Below are positions 17,277-25,454 of a stretch of DNA of 64,000 bases, piece after piece. Each line of letters opens with the position of its first letter. The stretch's first letter is position 1. The stretch is from DASSFG01 sp035547915 (GTDB lineage Bacteria > Planctomycetota > Planctomycetia > Pirellulales > JAICIG01). The notes beneath the pieces were generated by a model. That model did no database searches, was not told the DNA's origin, and saw only the letters and a list, made by a program, of their open reading frames with translations. The stretch covers positions 1 through 64,000 of the forward strand of contig DASZTS010000094.1 in NCBI GenBank assembly GCA_035547915.1, in the 5' to 3' direction. A program made the translations under genes and the position numbers.

Positions 17277-19808
17277 ATGAACAGGGCAGTGGCGACGGGC
17301 GTACTCATCGGATGTATTCCGCTGGTCGCGCGCGCCGCGGAACAGCCGGAGCCCACCTCGCCATCGCTCTCCCAGCGGGCAGACGCGTTTCGGCAACAAG
17401 TTGCCCCACTGCTGGCCAAGTATTGTTTCGACTGCCACGGACAAGGCACCGTCACGGCGCAGGTGACCTTCGACCGGTTCACCTCCGATCGCCAACTTTT
17501 GGGGAGCCGCGATCTGTGGTGGAAGGCTCTCAAGCAACTGAGGGCCGGCTTGATGCCGCCGTTGGGTGAGCCACATCCGGCCGCCGATGAGATCGCGCGG
17601 CTGGAAGACTGGATCAAAACGGCCGTCTTCGAGTTCGATCCGCAAAACCCCGATCCGGGGCATGTGACGGTTCGTCGGCTGAACCGCGTCGAATATCGCA
17701 ACACCGTCCGCGACCTGATCGGCGTCGAGTACAACACGTCGGGCGAGTTTCCGGCCGACGACACGGGTTATGGCTTCGACAACATCGGCGAAGTGCTGAC
17801 ACTATCGCCCCTGCTGCTGGAGAAGTATCTGACGGCCGCCGAGGCAATCGTCAAGCAGGCGGTACAGACCGTCTCGGGCGTGACACCGGAGAAGAAAATC
17901 CCCGGCCGTGCGTTTCGCCGCGCCGACGATCAAGAATCGGATAAACCGGGTCGTGGCGCGGTCTCACTCCCCTACTACGTTCCGGCCACCCTGGCCGCCA
18001 AACACACTGCCGAGCACGCGGGCCGGTATGAAATCACCGTACACGTGTCGGCCCACGAGAAGTTCGTCGACGGCGTATTCGACTACAACAAGTGCCGCCT
18101 GCTGTTCCTGGTCGATGGTCAGGAATTGGGGCGGCAAGAATTCAGCCGCCAAGAAGGAAAGTCGTTTTCCTTCACGTACGGCCAATCGTGGTCGGCCGGC
18201 CAACACGATCTGACATTCGAACTGCAACCGCTCACGCCCGACGAGCAACAGACTCGCTCGCTCTCTTTGCGTGTCGACGACGTGATGGTCCGTGGCCCGC
18301 TCGAAGCGGAATACCGGATTCGCCCCGCCGGCTACGAGCGTTTCTTCCCACGGGACGTACCGGCCACAGAGACCGAGCGCCGCGAGTACGCCGTCGAGAT
18401 ATTGAACCGCTTCGCCACGCGAGCGTTTCGCCGCCCGCCCGAAACAGAGTCGGTCGAACGGCTCGTGAACCTCGCGCGCACCGTCGCGGAGCAGCCTGGG
18501 CAGACCTTCGAGATCGGTATCGCACGTGCCATCACGGCCATCTTGGCTTCACCACGGTTCCTGTTTCGCGCCGAGACGCCCGAAGATGCGACGCCGCCGG
18601 CACACCCTTGGGTTGACGAATATTCGCTCGCCACGCGGCTGTCATATTTCCTCTGGTCGACGATGCCCGACGATGAGTTGTTCCGTCTCGCCGCCGAGCA
18701 CAAACTGCGACAGAACCTTACGGCACAAATCGACCGGATGCTGACGGATCCGCGATCGAAGGAGTTCATTCGCCACTTTACCGGCCAGTGGCTCCAGGCG
18801 CGCGACATCGATTCGGTGCCCATCAATGCGTTCGCCGTGCTCACGGGTGACCAGAAGCCCGATCCGGAGGCGCAGCAACGGCGGGCTCGCTTTCGCGCGC
18901 TGCGCAACCGGCCCCTAGAGAGCCTGACGCCCGAGGAAAAAGCCGAGCTCGATGCCGGGCTTGCCGCATTCCGCGCGGGCACCCGGCGTTTCCGGCAATA
19001 TGAATTGAACGGCGACCTGCGGCGGGCCATGCGCGAGGAGACGGAAATGCTCTTCGCGCACATCCTCCGGGGCGACCGCAGCGTGCTCGAACTGATCGAG
19101 TGCAACTACACCTTTCTCAACGAGCGGCTCGCCAAGCACTACGGCATCGACGGCGTAGAAGGTAACGAAATGCGGCTCGTCGAGCTCGCCTCCGACAGTC
19201 CGCGCGGAGGAGTTTTGACGCAGGGCACTGTGCTCGCGGTCACGTCGAACCCCGACCGCACATCCCCTGTCAAACGCGGGCTGTTCATCCTCGATAACCT
19301 GATGGGGATGCCTCCCCCTCCGCCGCCGCCCAACATTCCGCCTTTGGAAGATGCCGCCAAGCAACTGGCCGAGCGCTCTCCCAGCCTGCGGCAGCAGCTC
19401 GAATTGCATCGCAGCCAGGCGCTCTGCAATTCGTGTCACAACCGGCTCGATCCGCTCGGACTGGCGTTGGAAGATTTCAATGCCCTGGGGATGCTCCGCG
19501 AAAACCGGCCCGATCGAACCATCGATACGTCGGGCGCGTTGTTGACCGGCGAATCCTTCACGAACATTCGTGAATTGAAACATATTCTGGCGACCGGGCG
19601 GCGCCGCGATTTCTATCGTTGCCTGACCGAGAAGCTGCTCATTTATGCTTTGGGACGGGGCCTCGGCTACTACGACGTGGGCACGGTCGACCAGATCGTC
19701 GAGCGGCTGGACGGTTCAAATGGTCGTGCGTCGGTCTTGATTTCTGCTATCATCGAATCGGCCCCGTTCCAAAAATGCCGGGCCGAACCTGCCAGGAGCG
19801 AACCATGA
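17277..19808 (+). CDS. Secreted DUF1587-DUF1592-DUF1588-DUF1585 cytochrome protein
   Basis: 843 aa. The signal peptide is followed by a haem motif CFDCH at residues 50-54 in a PSCyt3-like domain. DUF1587 follows at about 125-195 (VTVRRLNRVEYRNTVRDL), then a carbohydrate-binding-like beta domain at about 230-345, DUF1595/DUF1592 at about 355-560, DUF1588 with NFTFLNERLA-like NYTFLNERLA near 610, and DUF1585 near the end. A second haem-type motif CNSCH lies near residue 720. The stop overlaps the DUF1552 start by 4 bp, the classic planctomycete/verrucomicrobial pairing. Function is unproven; surface oxidation of polymers has been suggested for the family. Confidence 0.94.
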   Translation: MNRAVATGVLIGCIPLVARAAEQPEPTSPSLSQRADAFRQQVAPLLAKYCFDCHGQGTVTAQVTFDRFTSDRQLLGSRDLWWKALKQLRAGLMPPLGEPHPAADEIARLEDWIKTAVFEFDPQNPDPGHVTVRRLNRVEYRNTVRDLIGVEYNTSGEFPADDTGYGFDNIGEVLTLSPLLLEKYLTAAEAIVKQAVQTVSGVTPEKKIPGRAFRRADDQESDKPGRGAVSLPYYVPATLAAKHTAEHAGRYEITVHVSAHEKFVDGVFDYNKCRLLFLVDGQELGRQEFSRQEGKSFSFTYGQSWSAGQHDLTFELQPLTPDEQQTRSLSLRVDDVMVRGPLEAEYRIRPAGYERFFPRDVPATETERREYAVEILNRFATRAFRRPPETESVERLVNLARTVAEQPGQTFEIGIARAITAILASPRFLFRAETPEDATPPAHPWVDEYSLATRLSYFLWSTMPDDELFRLAAEHKLRQNLTAQIDRMLTDPRSKEFIRHFTGQWLQARDIDSVPINAFAVLTGDQKPDPEAQQRRARFRALRNRPLESLTPEEKAELDAGLAAFRAGTRRFRQYELNGDLRRAMREETEMLFAHILRGDRSVLELIECNYTFLNERLAKHYGIDGVEGNEMRLVELASDSPRGGVLTQGTVLAVTSNPDRTSPVKRGLFILDNLMGMPPPPPPPNIPPLEDAAKQLAERSPSLRQQLELHRSQALCNSCHNRLDPLGLALEDFNALGMLRENRPDRTIDTSGALLTGESFTNIRELKHILATGRRRDFYRCLTEKLLIYALGRGLGYYDVGTVDQIVERLDGSNGRASVLISAIIESAPFQKCRAEPARSEP

Positions 19809-21196
19809 ACGGCCGTTCTCCCAGCACCCAATCACAGACGACCACGGGTCTTGGCCGGCGGCATTTTTTGCGCGGCCTCGGAGCCGCCGTCGCCCTGCCG
19901 GCGTTCGAGTCGCTTTTGCCCATGAGACTGCTCGCCGCCGAGCCGGCTACCCCTCTTGCGACGGCCGCCAGCGGCGCTCCGCTGCGCACGGCGTTTATCT
20001 TCTTTCCCAACGGCGCCATCCCCGACGCGTGGTGGCCGAAGGGTGAGGACGCGGATTTCGAATGGAGCCGCACGCTCCGGCCGCTCGAAGCGCACAAACC
20101 GTTTGTGCAGGTCTTGGGAGGGCTCGACCATCAGAACGCCGAGGCGGGGCCGGATGGCGCCGGCGATCACGCCCGCGGCGGTGGTACGTTTCTGACCGGC
20201 GTGCGCTTGAACAAGAGCGCCACCAACGTGCGGGCCGGCATCTCGATCGATCAGATGATCGCCCGCGAAGTCGGAAGCCTGACGCGCTTGCCCTCGCTCG
20301 AACTCACCTGCGACGCCGTCCACAAGTCGGGAGCTTGCGATTCGGGATATGCCTGCGCCTATCAATTCAACCTGTCGTGGAGTTCTCCCACGACGCCCAT
20401 GACCCCCGAAGCCAACCCGCGCTTGGCGTTCGAACGCCTGTTTGGCGAAGGACCACCGGGCGAACGCCAGGCGAGCGCGCTGCGCCGGCAACAGGAGCAG
20501 CGATCGATCCTCGACTTTGTTCGCGAAGACGCCCGCGCCATGCAGCGGCGCCTCAATCCGCGCGACAACGATAAGCTCGATCAATACCTGACGGGGATCC
20601 GCGAGATCGAATCACGTATCGCCAAAGCCGAAGCTTTCGGCGAACCGCGCGATCCGGGTGTCGACGCTCCGGCCGGCGTGCCGGCCGACTACGGCGAACA
20701 CGTCCGGCTGATGTACGATCTGTTGCTGCTGGCGTTCCAGAGCGACGTGACTCGCGTCGGCACGCTGTTGCTCGCGCACGACGGCAGCAATCGCCCGTTC
20801 GAGGACATCGGCATCGTCGAAGGGCACCACGACCTGACCCACCACCAGAACCGGGCCGACTGGATTCAGAAGGTGAGCGAAATCGACCTCTGGTACACGC
20901 GGCAGTTTGCCCGGTTTTTGACCCGCCTGCGCGAGACGGTCGACGTCGACGGCAACTCGCTCTTGCACAATTCGATGATCGTCTACGGCGGCGGCAATGC
21001 CGATGCCAACCGGCACACGCACAGCAATCTGCCCATCATTCTGGCCGGCGCCGGCGGCGGCTCGCTCAAACCCGGCCGCTATGTGCAGCACGGCTCGAAA
21101 CCGGTGAGCAACCTCTTTTTGAGCCTCGCCGATCGTTGTGGCCTCTCCTCGTTCGATCACTTCGGCGATTCGACCGGCCGCCTCGCCGACATCTAG
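19805..21196 (+). CDS. Tat-exported DUF1552 protein
   Basis: 463 aa. I chose the ATG at 19805, which overlaps the upstream stop and has AGGAG just before it. A twin-arginine leader is visible at GRRHFLRGLGAAVALPAF (about residues 18-35), so the protein is probably exported folded. The body matches DUF1552, with FIFFPNGAIPDAWWP, the GGLDHQNA block and the C-terminal MIVYGGGNADANRHTHSNLP segment. It almost always follows a DUF1592-type cytochrome gene and is presumed to be its partner. It converges with the CheR-PAS gene 40 bp away. Confidence 0.94.
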   Translation: MNGRSPSTQSQTTTGLGRRHFLRGLGAAVALPAFESLLPMRLLAAEPATPLATAASGAPLRTAFIFFPNGAIPDAWWPKGEDADFEWSRTLRPLEAHKPFVQVLGGLDHQNAEAGPDGAGDHARGGGTFLTGVRLNKSATNVRAGISIDQMIAREVGSLTRLPSLELTCDAVHKSGACDSGYACAYQFNLSWSSPTTPMTPEANPRLAFERLFGEGPPGERQASALRRQQEQRSILDFVREDARAMQRRLNPRDNDKLDQYLTGIREIESRIAKAEAFGEPRDPGVDAPAGVPADYGEHVRLMYDLLLLAFQSDVTRVGTLLLAHDGSNRPFEDIGIVEGHHDLTHHQNRADWIQKVSEIDLWYTRQFARFLTRLRETVDVDGNSLLHNSMIVYGGGNADANRHTHSNLPIILAGAGGGSLKPGRYVQHGSKPVSNLFLSLADRCGLSSFDHFGDSTGRLADI

Positions 21197-21235
21197 TCGG
21201 CATTTCGTCCTAGGCTTGGCGGGAGAGGGAATGCA

Positions 21236-23380
21236 TCACACCTCGCGGATCGCCAGCAGCGCCAGGGGCGGATGGCCGTCGCGACTTTCGACTCGGCGCG
21301 CACTGAGAATGAGCCTTTTGCGGCCGACACCCGGGAATTCGTGCTCGAGCTCGACATCTTCGGGAAGCGTGTCGCTCTTCAAAGCCGATTCCAACAACGA
21401 CCGCACAGGAGGTACCTTCCACGCGCCGTCGGCGACGTCGAATAGCGGCTTGCCGGTCGCCTTGTGCGGATCGACCGCGAACATCCGGCAGAACGCATCG
21501 TTGATCATCTGCACGCAAAACTTGTCGTCGAGCACCACCAGTCCTTCGTGGATGGCCTGCAGAATCGCCAGCACCTCGCGGCGTGCTTCCTCGCTCTGCA
21601 TCTCGCGCCGCTTCATAGCGTCGATGTCGACCAGCGCGATGACGGCGCCTTCGATGCGATTGTCGACGCTGCAATAGGGCCGCACGCGCAGCAGGTACCA
21701 GCGGCCGTTCACGTCCTGCACCTCTTGCTCGAGCGGAGTCACGTGCTCGATCACGTCGTGAATGGTCTGCTCCAGGTTCGGGCTGACGATATTCGGCTTG
21801 ATATGCTGCATCGGCCGCCCAACATCGGCCGCGATCAGATTGAAGAGCTTTTCGGCCGGCGGCGTGAAACGGCGGATGCAGAGGCCGCGGTCGACCATGA
21901 TTACGGCAAGCTGCACGCTGCTGAGCAGGTTGATCAGGTCGCTGTTCAGTCGGCTCAACTCGTCGTTGCGGCTGTGCAACTCCGCGTTGAGCGTGTTGAG
22001 CTCCTCGTTGGTGCTCTGCAATTCCTCCTTGGCCGTGTCGAGTTCTTCATTGGTGCTCTGCAACTCTTCATTGCTCGACAGCACCTCCTCGTTGGCCGAT
22101 TGCAACTCCTCGTTCGTGATCTCCAGATCTTGAATGGCCGATTGCAGGTAACGGCGGGTCGTTTCGAGTTCGCGGCGGGTATGGTCGAGCTCGCGGCGAA
22201 AATGCTCGACCTCGCTCTCCCCGATCAAACCCTCGGCCGGCGGCAGCGGCGGAGGCACGGGAGCCGAGCCTGCGTGTCGCGACACGTCTTCGAACAAGAT
22301 CAGGTAGTGGGGCGGTTCGTCCGGCACCATGATCGGCGTCACCTCCAACACGACGTCGCGGCCATGCCCGTTCAGCCTGACGTGCAGACCTTCCTTCCGC
22401 ACCGCGGCTTGCGAGTCGCGGGCCTCGATCAAGGCCTGCTGCAAATCGTGGAGCAGCCCGGAACGAACCATCTTCAGCACGTGCAGGTTCACTTCGCCCG
22501 GTGCCGGCTCGAGAAAGAACCCGGTCTGGCCGCGAAACTGGATGATCTCGAAGCGGTCGTTGACCAGCACGCCGGGCGGAGCGTACTTGCTCAGCATGAG
22601 CTGGTTGACTTCCTGCTGCACGTTCTTCCGCACGGGATGCTCGCGGGCCGGTTTGGCCGTGGCGGGTATCGAAGGCCGGTCCGGTTGGCGGCCCTCGGCA
22701 AACGCCAGGTCGAGCGGCTCCAGGTAGACCGGCCGTTTGCTATACAGACGGTGCTTCTTGTCGATGACAGTGAACAGATCTCGCTGCAGCCCGACCGTTT
22801 CGGCCGCCCCGAGCATCAGGTAACCGTTCGGCTTGAGGGCGTAATGAAAGGCCGTGAACAGCCGTTTCTGGAGCGCCTGGTCGAGGTAGATCAACACGTT
22901 GCGGCAGATCACCATGTCGAGCTTCGAGAACGGCGGATCGCGCGTCAGGTCATGCCGGGCGAAGATGCACATCTCGCGCACCTTCTTGGAGACTCGGTAC
23001 TTGCCATCGACCTGCGTAAAAAACTTCCGCAGCCGCTCGGCGGAGATGGGCCGCACTGTCGACTCGGGATAGAGCCCCGTGCGGGCCGTCTCGATGGCCG
23101 TATCGCTGACATCGGTGGCGAAGATCTGCACCGGCACTTCGTCGGCCTTCTCCGCCAAAAACTCAAGCAGCACCATCGCCACCGAGTAGGGCTCTTCGCC
23201 CGACGAACAACCGGGAATCCACAGCCGCAACGTATCGCCGGGCTTGCGTTCCTCGAACAGTTTGGGAAGCGCCTTCTGCGTCAGCGTGGTGAACGACTCC
23301 GGCGAACTCGAAACGGTCGTGGGCGGTCGACACGGCGGGCCGAGTTCTATCGGTCGCGACGGGCGCTCGACTTTCTGCAA
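21236..23380 (-). CDS. CheR-type methyltransferase with PAS domains, N-terminus missing
   Basis: 714 aa from a TTG start at 23380; no upstream ATG exists before the in-frame stop at 23426. It opens inside the CheR fold: SAM-binding LWIPGCSSGEEPYS near residues 52-65 and CRNVLIYLD near 158. A long coiled coil made of ELQSTNEEL-type repeats lies at about 385-470, and two PAS domains lie at about 480-590 and 605-714. Relatives normally carry a CheB methylesterase domain and the CheR N-terminal helical domain before this point; both are absent. It may be a decayed gene or a shortened non-chemotactic sensor. No histidine kinase domain follows. Confidence 0.8.
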   Translation of the reverse strand: MQKVERPSRPIELGPPCRPPTTVSSSPESFTTLTQKALPKLFEERKPGDTLRLWIPGCSSGEEPYSVAMVLLEFLAEKADEVPVQIFATDVSDTAIETARTGLYPESTVRPISAERLRKFFTQVDGKYRVSKKVREMCIFARHDLTRDPPFSKLDMVICRNVLIYLDQALQKRLFTAFHYALKPNGYLMLGAAETVGLQRDLFTVIDKKHRLYSKRPVYLEPLDLAFAEGRQPDRPSIPATAKPAREHPVRKNVQQEVNQLMLSKYAPPGVLVNDRFEIIQFRGQTGFFLEPAPGEVNLHVLKMVRSGLLHDLQQALIEARDSQAAVRKEGLHVRLNGHGRDVVLEVTPIMVPDEPPHYLILFEDVSRHAGSAPVPPPLPPAEGLIGESEVEHFRRELDHTRRELETTRRYLQSAIQDLEITNEELQSANEEVLSSNEELQSTNEELDTAKEELQSTNEELNTLNAELHSRNDELSRLNSDLINLLSSVQLAVIMVDRGLCIRRFTPPAEKLFNLIAADVGRPMQHIKPNIVSPNLEQTIHDVIEHVTPLEQEVQDVNGRWYLLRVRPYCSVDNRIEGAVIALVDIDAMKRREMQSEEARREVLAILQAIHEGLVVLDDKFCVQMINDAFCRMFAVDPHKATGKPLFDVADGAWKVPPVRSLLESALKSDTLPEDVELEHEFPGVGRKRLILSARRVESRDGHPPLALLAIREV

Positions 23381-23472
23381 TGAAATCGGCTGGAAAAAAA
23401 TAACGTAAAAAATGGAGTTTTTATCTTACGCCTCACATGGAAAGCCGACCGGTTAAGGGTATAATACCCCCC

Positions 23473-23793
23473 ATGAGCCGAACGTTTCCGCCGAAAGGCC
23501 ACTGGAAGAAAAACGACTTGGCCCAGTCGCCCGACGCGGCGTCGCGCCTCGAAGAGGAGTGGCGGATCGAAGAGTGTCGACGCGCCGGACGCCCGGGCTA
23601 TCAGGCCGCGCGCCTATGTTTTCAATTCCGTTCGCAGACGCTTCTCTGGTTGACGCTCTGCGTCGCCTGCTTCATGGCCGGCCTGCTGCTTGGCCGAGCG
23701 CCAACGCATCGCATACAGCAAGTGGCGGTGCCTCCTGACGGCACGGTGCAGGTTATGCCCAACCCGGCAACTGCGCCTGAGCGTTCGCGATAA
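23473..23793 (+). CDS. Small single-helix membrane protein
   Basis: 106 aa from the ATG at 23473; an in-frame ATG at 23437 would add 12 residues. A basic, polar N-terminal half is followed by one membrane helix LLWLTLCVACFMAGLLLG (about 58-75) and a short Pro-rich tail, so it is probably a type II-like anchored protein of unknown role. A TATAAT string at 23460-23465 lies just upstream, but no matching -35 was found. It is divergent from the CheR-PAS gene. Confidence 0.5.
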   Translation: MSRTFPPKGHWKKNDLAQSPDAASRLEEEWRIEECRRAGRPGYQAARLCFQFRSQTLLWLTLCVACFMAGLLLGRAPTHRIQQVAVPPDGTVQVMPNPATAPERSR

Positions 23794-23832
23794 GGCACGT
23801 TCTCGAACCTAGTCGACGGCCCCGAAGGCTAT

Positions 23833-23867
23833 GCCCGAACGGCCGGCCTTGGGCCGGGCATTCGGGC
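23833..23867 (+). terminator. Strong GC hairpin after small gene
   Basis: GCCCGAA (23833-23839) pairs with TTCGGGC (23861-23867) and the inner GC-rich arms pair around a TTG loop at 23849-23851, with two mismatches. It lies 40 nt after the stop of the small membrane-protein gene. No T-run follows, so factor-independent termination is uncertain. Confidence 0.4.
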
Positions 23868-23985
23868 CGGTATAAGAGGCGACATCGGGGCCGGGGTTTT
23901 CGGGCCCATCATCGGGAAATTGTCCGGTGGCTCGCAAAAAGCAAGACTACCCACAATCCGCAAATCTCCCAAACTGTGCAGAATC

Positions 23986-24015
23986 TTGACGATTCTCCCT
24001 TTAGTTGAATAAACT
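23986..24015 (+). promoter_or_regulatory. Possible sigma-70-type promoter
   Basis: TTGACG at 23986-23991 and TAAACT at 24010-24015 are 18 nt apart, five of six and four of six matches to consensus. They lie in an AT-richer patch about 105 nt upstream of the ATG at 24120. Planctomycete promoters are poorly defined, so this is tentative. Confidence 0.28.
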
Positions 24016-24119
24016 TACTTGGATGTTGCCGATGTTATCAATGGCAGCATCCTCCTCGTCCAGGCAGTGCGGAACATTGGCCGGCTCAATGTGGGCCGGC
24101 CGCGCGACAGGAGGCCTCA

Positions 24120-24659
24120 ATGGACATAAAGCGTTCAACGTCAGTACTTTATCGCTTCTTCTCCGGGCTCGCCGAATACACATTCGAGGCCCGGTTGGGC
24201 GTAGCCGATCCACCGCTCGTCGACTACATCGCGACCCTACTGACGCGATTCGTCCACTCCGACGCCATCTACAGCGTGCGCAACCCGACCGGGCGGCGGT
24301 TGGAAGAGGTGGCCGAGATGATGCTCGAAGCGGATGAGCGCATCGGCAACCCGCGGCGCGAAGTCCATCGGCACATCGGTGATTTCACGCTCTTCTGGAC
24401 GGGCGTCTATCCCGAAGCCTTGCGGCGGCTGAAATCGGCCTCGCGTTTCGATTATTTCATCGACTACTGCGAGCAGGGGAAACGGGCCTACCATATCGCG
24501 GCCACGATTCCAGCCGACGACCGGGCGGAAGAGAACGAAGTGCTCGAGCGGCTGAGCCACGACTTCGAGCTCTGCGCCTATGGGCTGGGCGAGGTCCGCC
24601 GCGAGTGGGAACGCCGCGACTCCGAACCCGGTTCGGCCGGGCAGATCCTGATCAAGTGA
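24120..24659 (+). CDS. Conserved hypothetical cytosolic protein
   Basis: 179 aa, mainly helical, no signal peptide or membrane segment. Family not recognised. The composition, the WTGVYPEALRRL and FDYFIDYCEQGKRAYHIA blocks and the charged C-terminus look like a genuine folded protein. The ATG sits after GGAGG (24111-24115). Its last 8 bp overlap the end of the convergent deoC gene. Confidence 0.7.
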   Translation: MDIKRSTSVLYRFFSGLAEYTFEARLGVADPPLVDYIATLLTRFVHSDAIYSVRNPTGRRLEEVAEMMLEADERIGNPRREVHRHIGDFTLFWTGVYPEALRRLKSASRFDYFIDYCEQGKRAYHIAATIPADDRAEENEVLERLSHDFELCAYGLGEVRREWERRDSEPGSAGQILIK

Positions 24660-25347
24660 TCGGCGTCAGGTTGAGTCGGCGGCGACATTCATCGAGCATC
24701 TCCCGGGTGCGGCTTGCGCCGCTACGGGTCACGCCCAGCTCGCGCACCTTCAGCAGGGCGTCGAGATCGCGGACCCCGCCGGCCGCTTTGACCTGCACGT
24801 GCGGGGCGGACTCGCGACGCATGAGCCGCAAGTCGTCGTGCGTCGCGCCTCCGGTGCCATAACCGGTCGACGTCTTCACCCAGTCGGCCGAAAGGTCGCT
24901 AGAAATCCGGCACAGGCGGATCTTCTGCTCATCATTCAGATAACAGTTCTCGAAGATAATCTTTATTTTCTGACCCGCGGCGTGCGTCTCCTCGATCAGC
25001 ACGCGCAATTCCTCGCGCACGTAGTCCCATTCGCCGCTGAGCACCTGCGAGATGTTCACGACCATGTCCAGCTCTTCGCCGCCGTCGGCCAGTGCCTGCC
25101 GTGCTTCGGCCAGCTTGACGGCCGTAGTGTGGCCCCCGTGCGGAAATCCGATGGTCGTGCTGGCCTTCACGCCCGACCCGGCCAACCGATCGGCACAGCG
25201 ACGCAAGTAATATGGCAAGATGCAGACGCTGGCTACGCGATAACGAACAGCCAGCTCGCAACCCGCTTCGAGCTCAGCGACCGTTAGCGTCGGATTGAGC
25301 AACGAGTGATCGATCATGCCGGCCATGTCTTCGTAGGTGTAGCTCAT
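24652..25347 (-). CDS. deoC: Deoxyribose-phosphate aldolase
   Basis: 231 aa from the ATG at 25347 (the 26-residue upstream extension is not needed). The Schiff-base lysine lies in DWVKTSTGYG, with partner residues in ELDMVVNI and VKAAGGVRD; the TIGFPHGG segment is also diagnostic. The enzyme cleaves 2-deoxyribose-5-phosphate to glyceraldehyde-3-phosphate and acetaldehyde in deoxynucleoside salvage. The length and motifs are normal. No other deo genes are adjacent. Confidence 0.93.
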   Translation of the reverse strand: MSYTYEDMAGMIDHSLLNPTLTVAELEAGCELAVRYRVASVCILPYYLRRCADRLAGSGVKASTTIGFPHGGHTTAVKLAEARQALADGGEELDMVVNISQVLSGEWDYVREELRVLIEETHAAGQKIKIIFENCYLNDEQKIRLCRISSDLSADWVKTSTGYGTGGATHDDLRLMRRESAPHVQVKAAGGVRDLDALLKVRELGVTRSGASRTREMLDECRRRLNLTPIT

Positions 25348-25454
25348 CGTTTTGCGCCGGGTATTGATTGAAAGGCACACAGTACGCAGCAGCAAGAGTA
25401 CAACGCCAAAGACTTCGGTCGTCAAGCCGCACAGGGCGAAAATGGCGAGCCGAT

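Noticed and set aside
21217..21235. GGGAGAGGGAATG stretch resembling part of the palindromic repeat
   Set aside because: Only half of the unit is present, with no hairpin arm, so it is not counted as a third copy.
21464..23383. Long open frame of 639 codons on the plus strand
   Set aside because: It is exactly antisense to the CheR-PAS gene, has no family motif and is rich in His, Gln, Val and Arg as expected for an antisense shadow in GC-rich DNA.
23460..23465. TATAAT upstream of the small membrane gene
   Set aside because: No -35 element at a normal distance and only 7 nt before the chosen start; probably chance.
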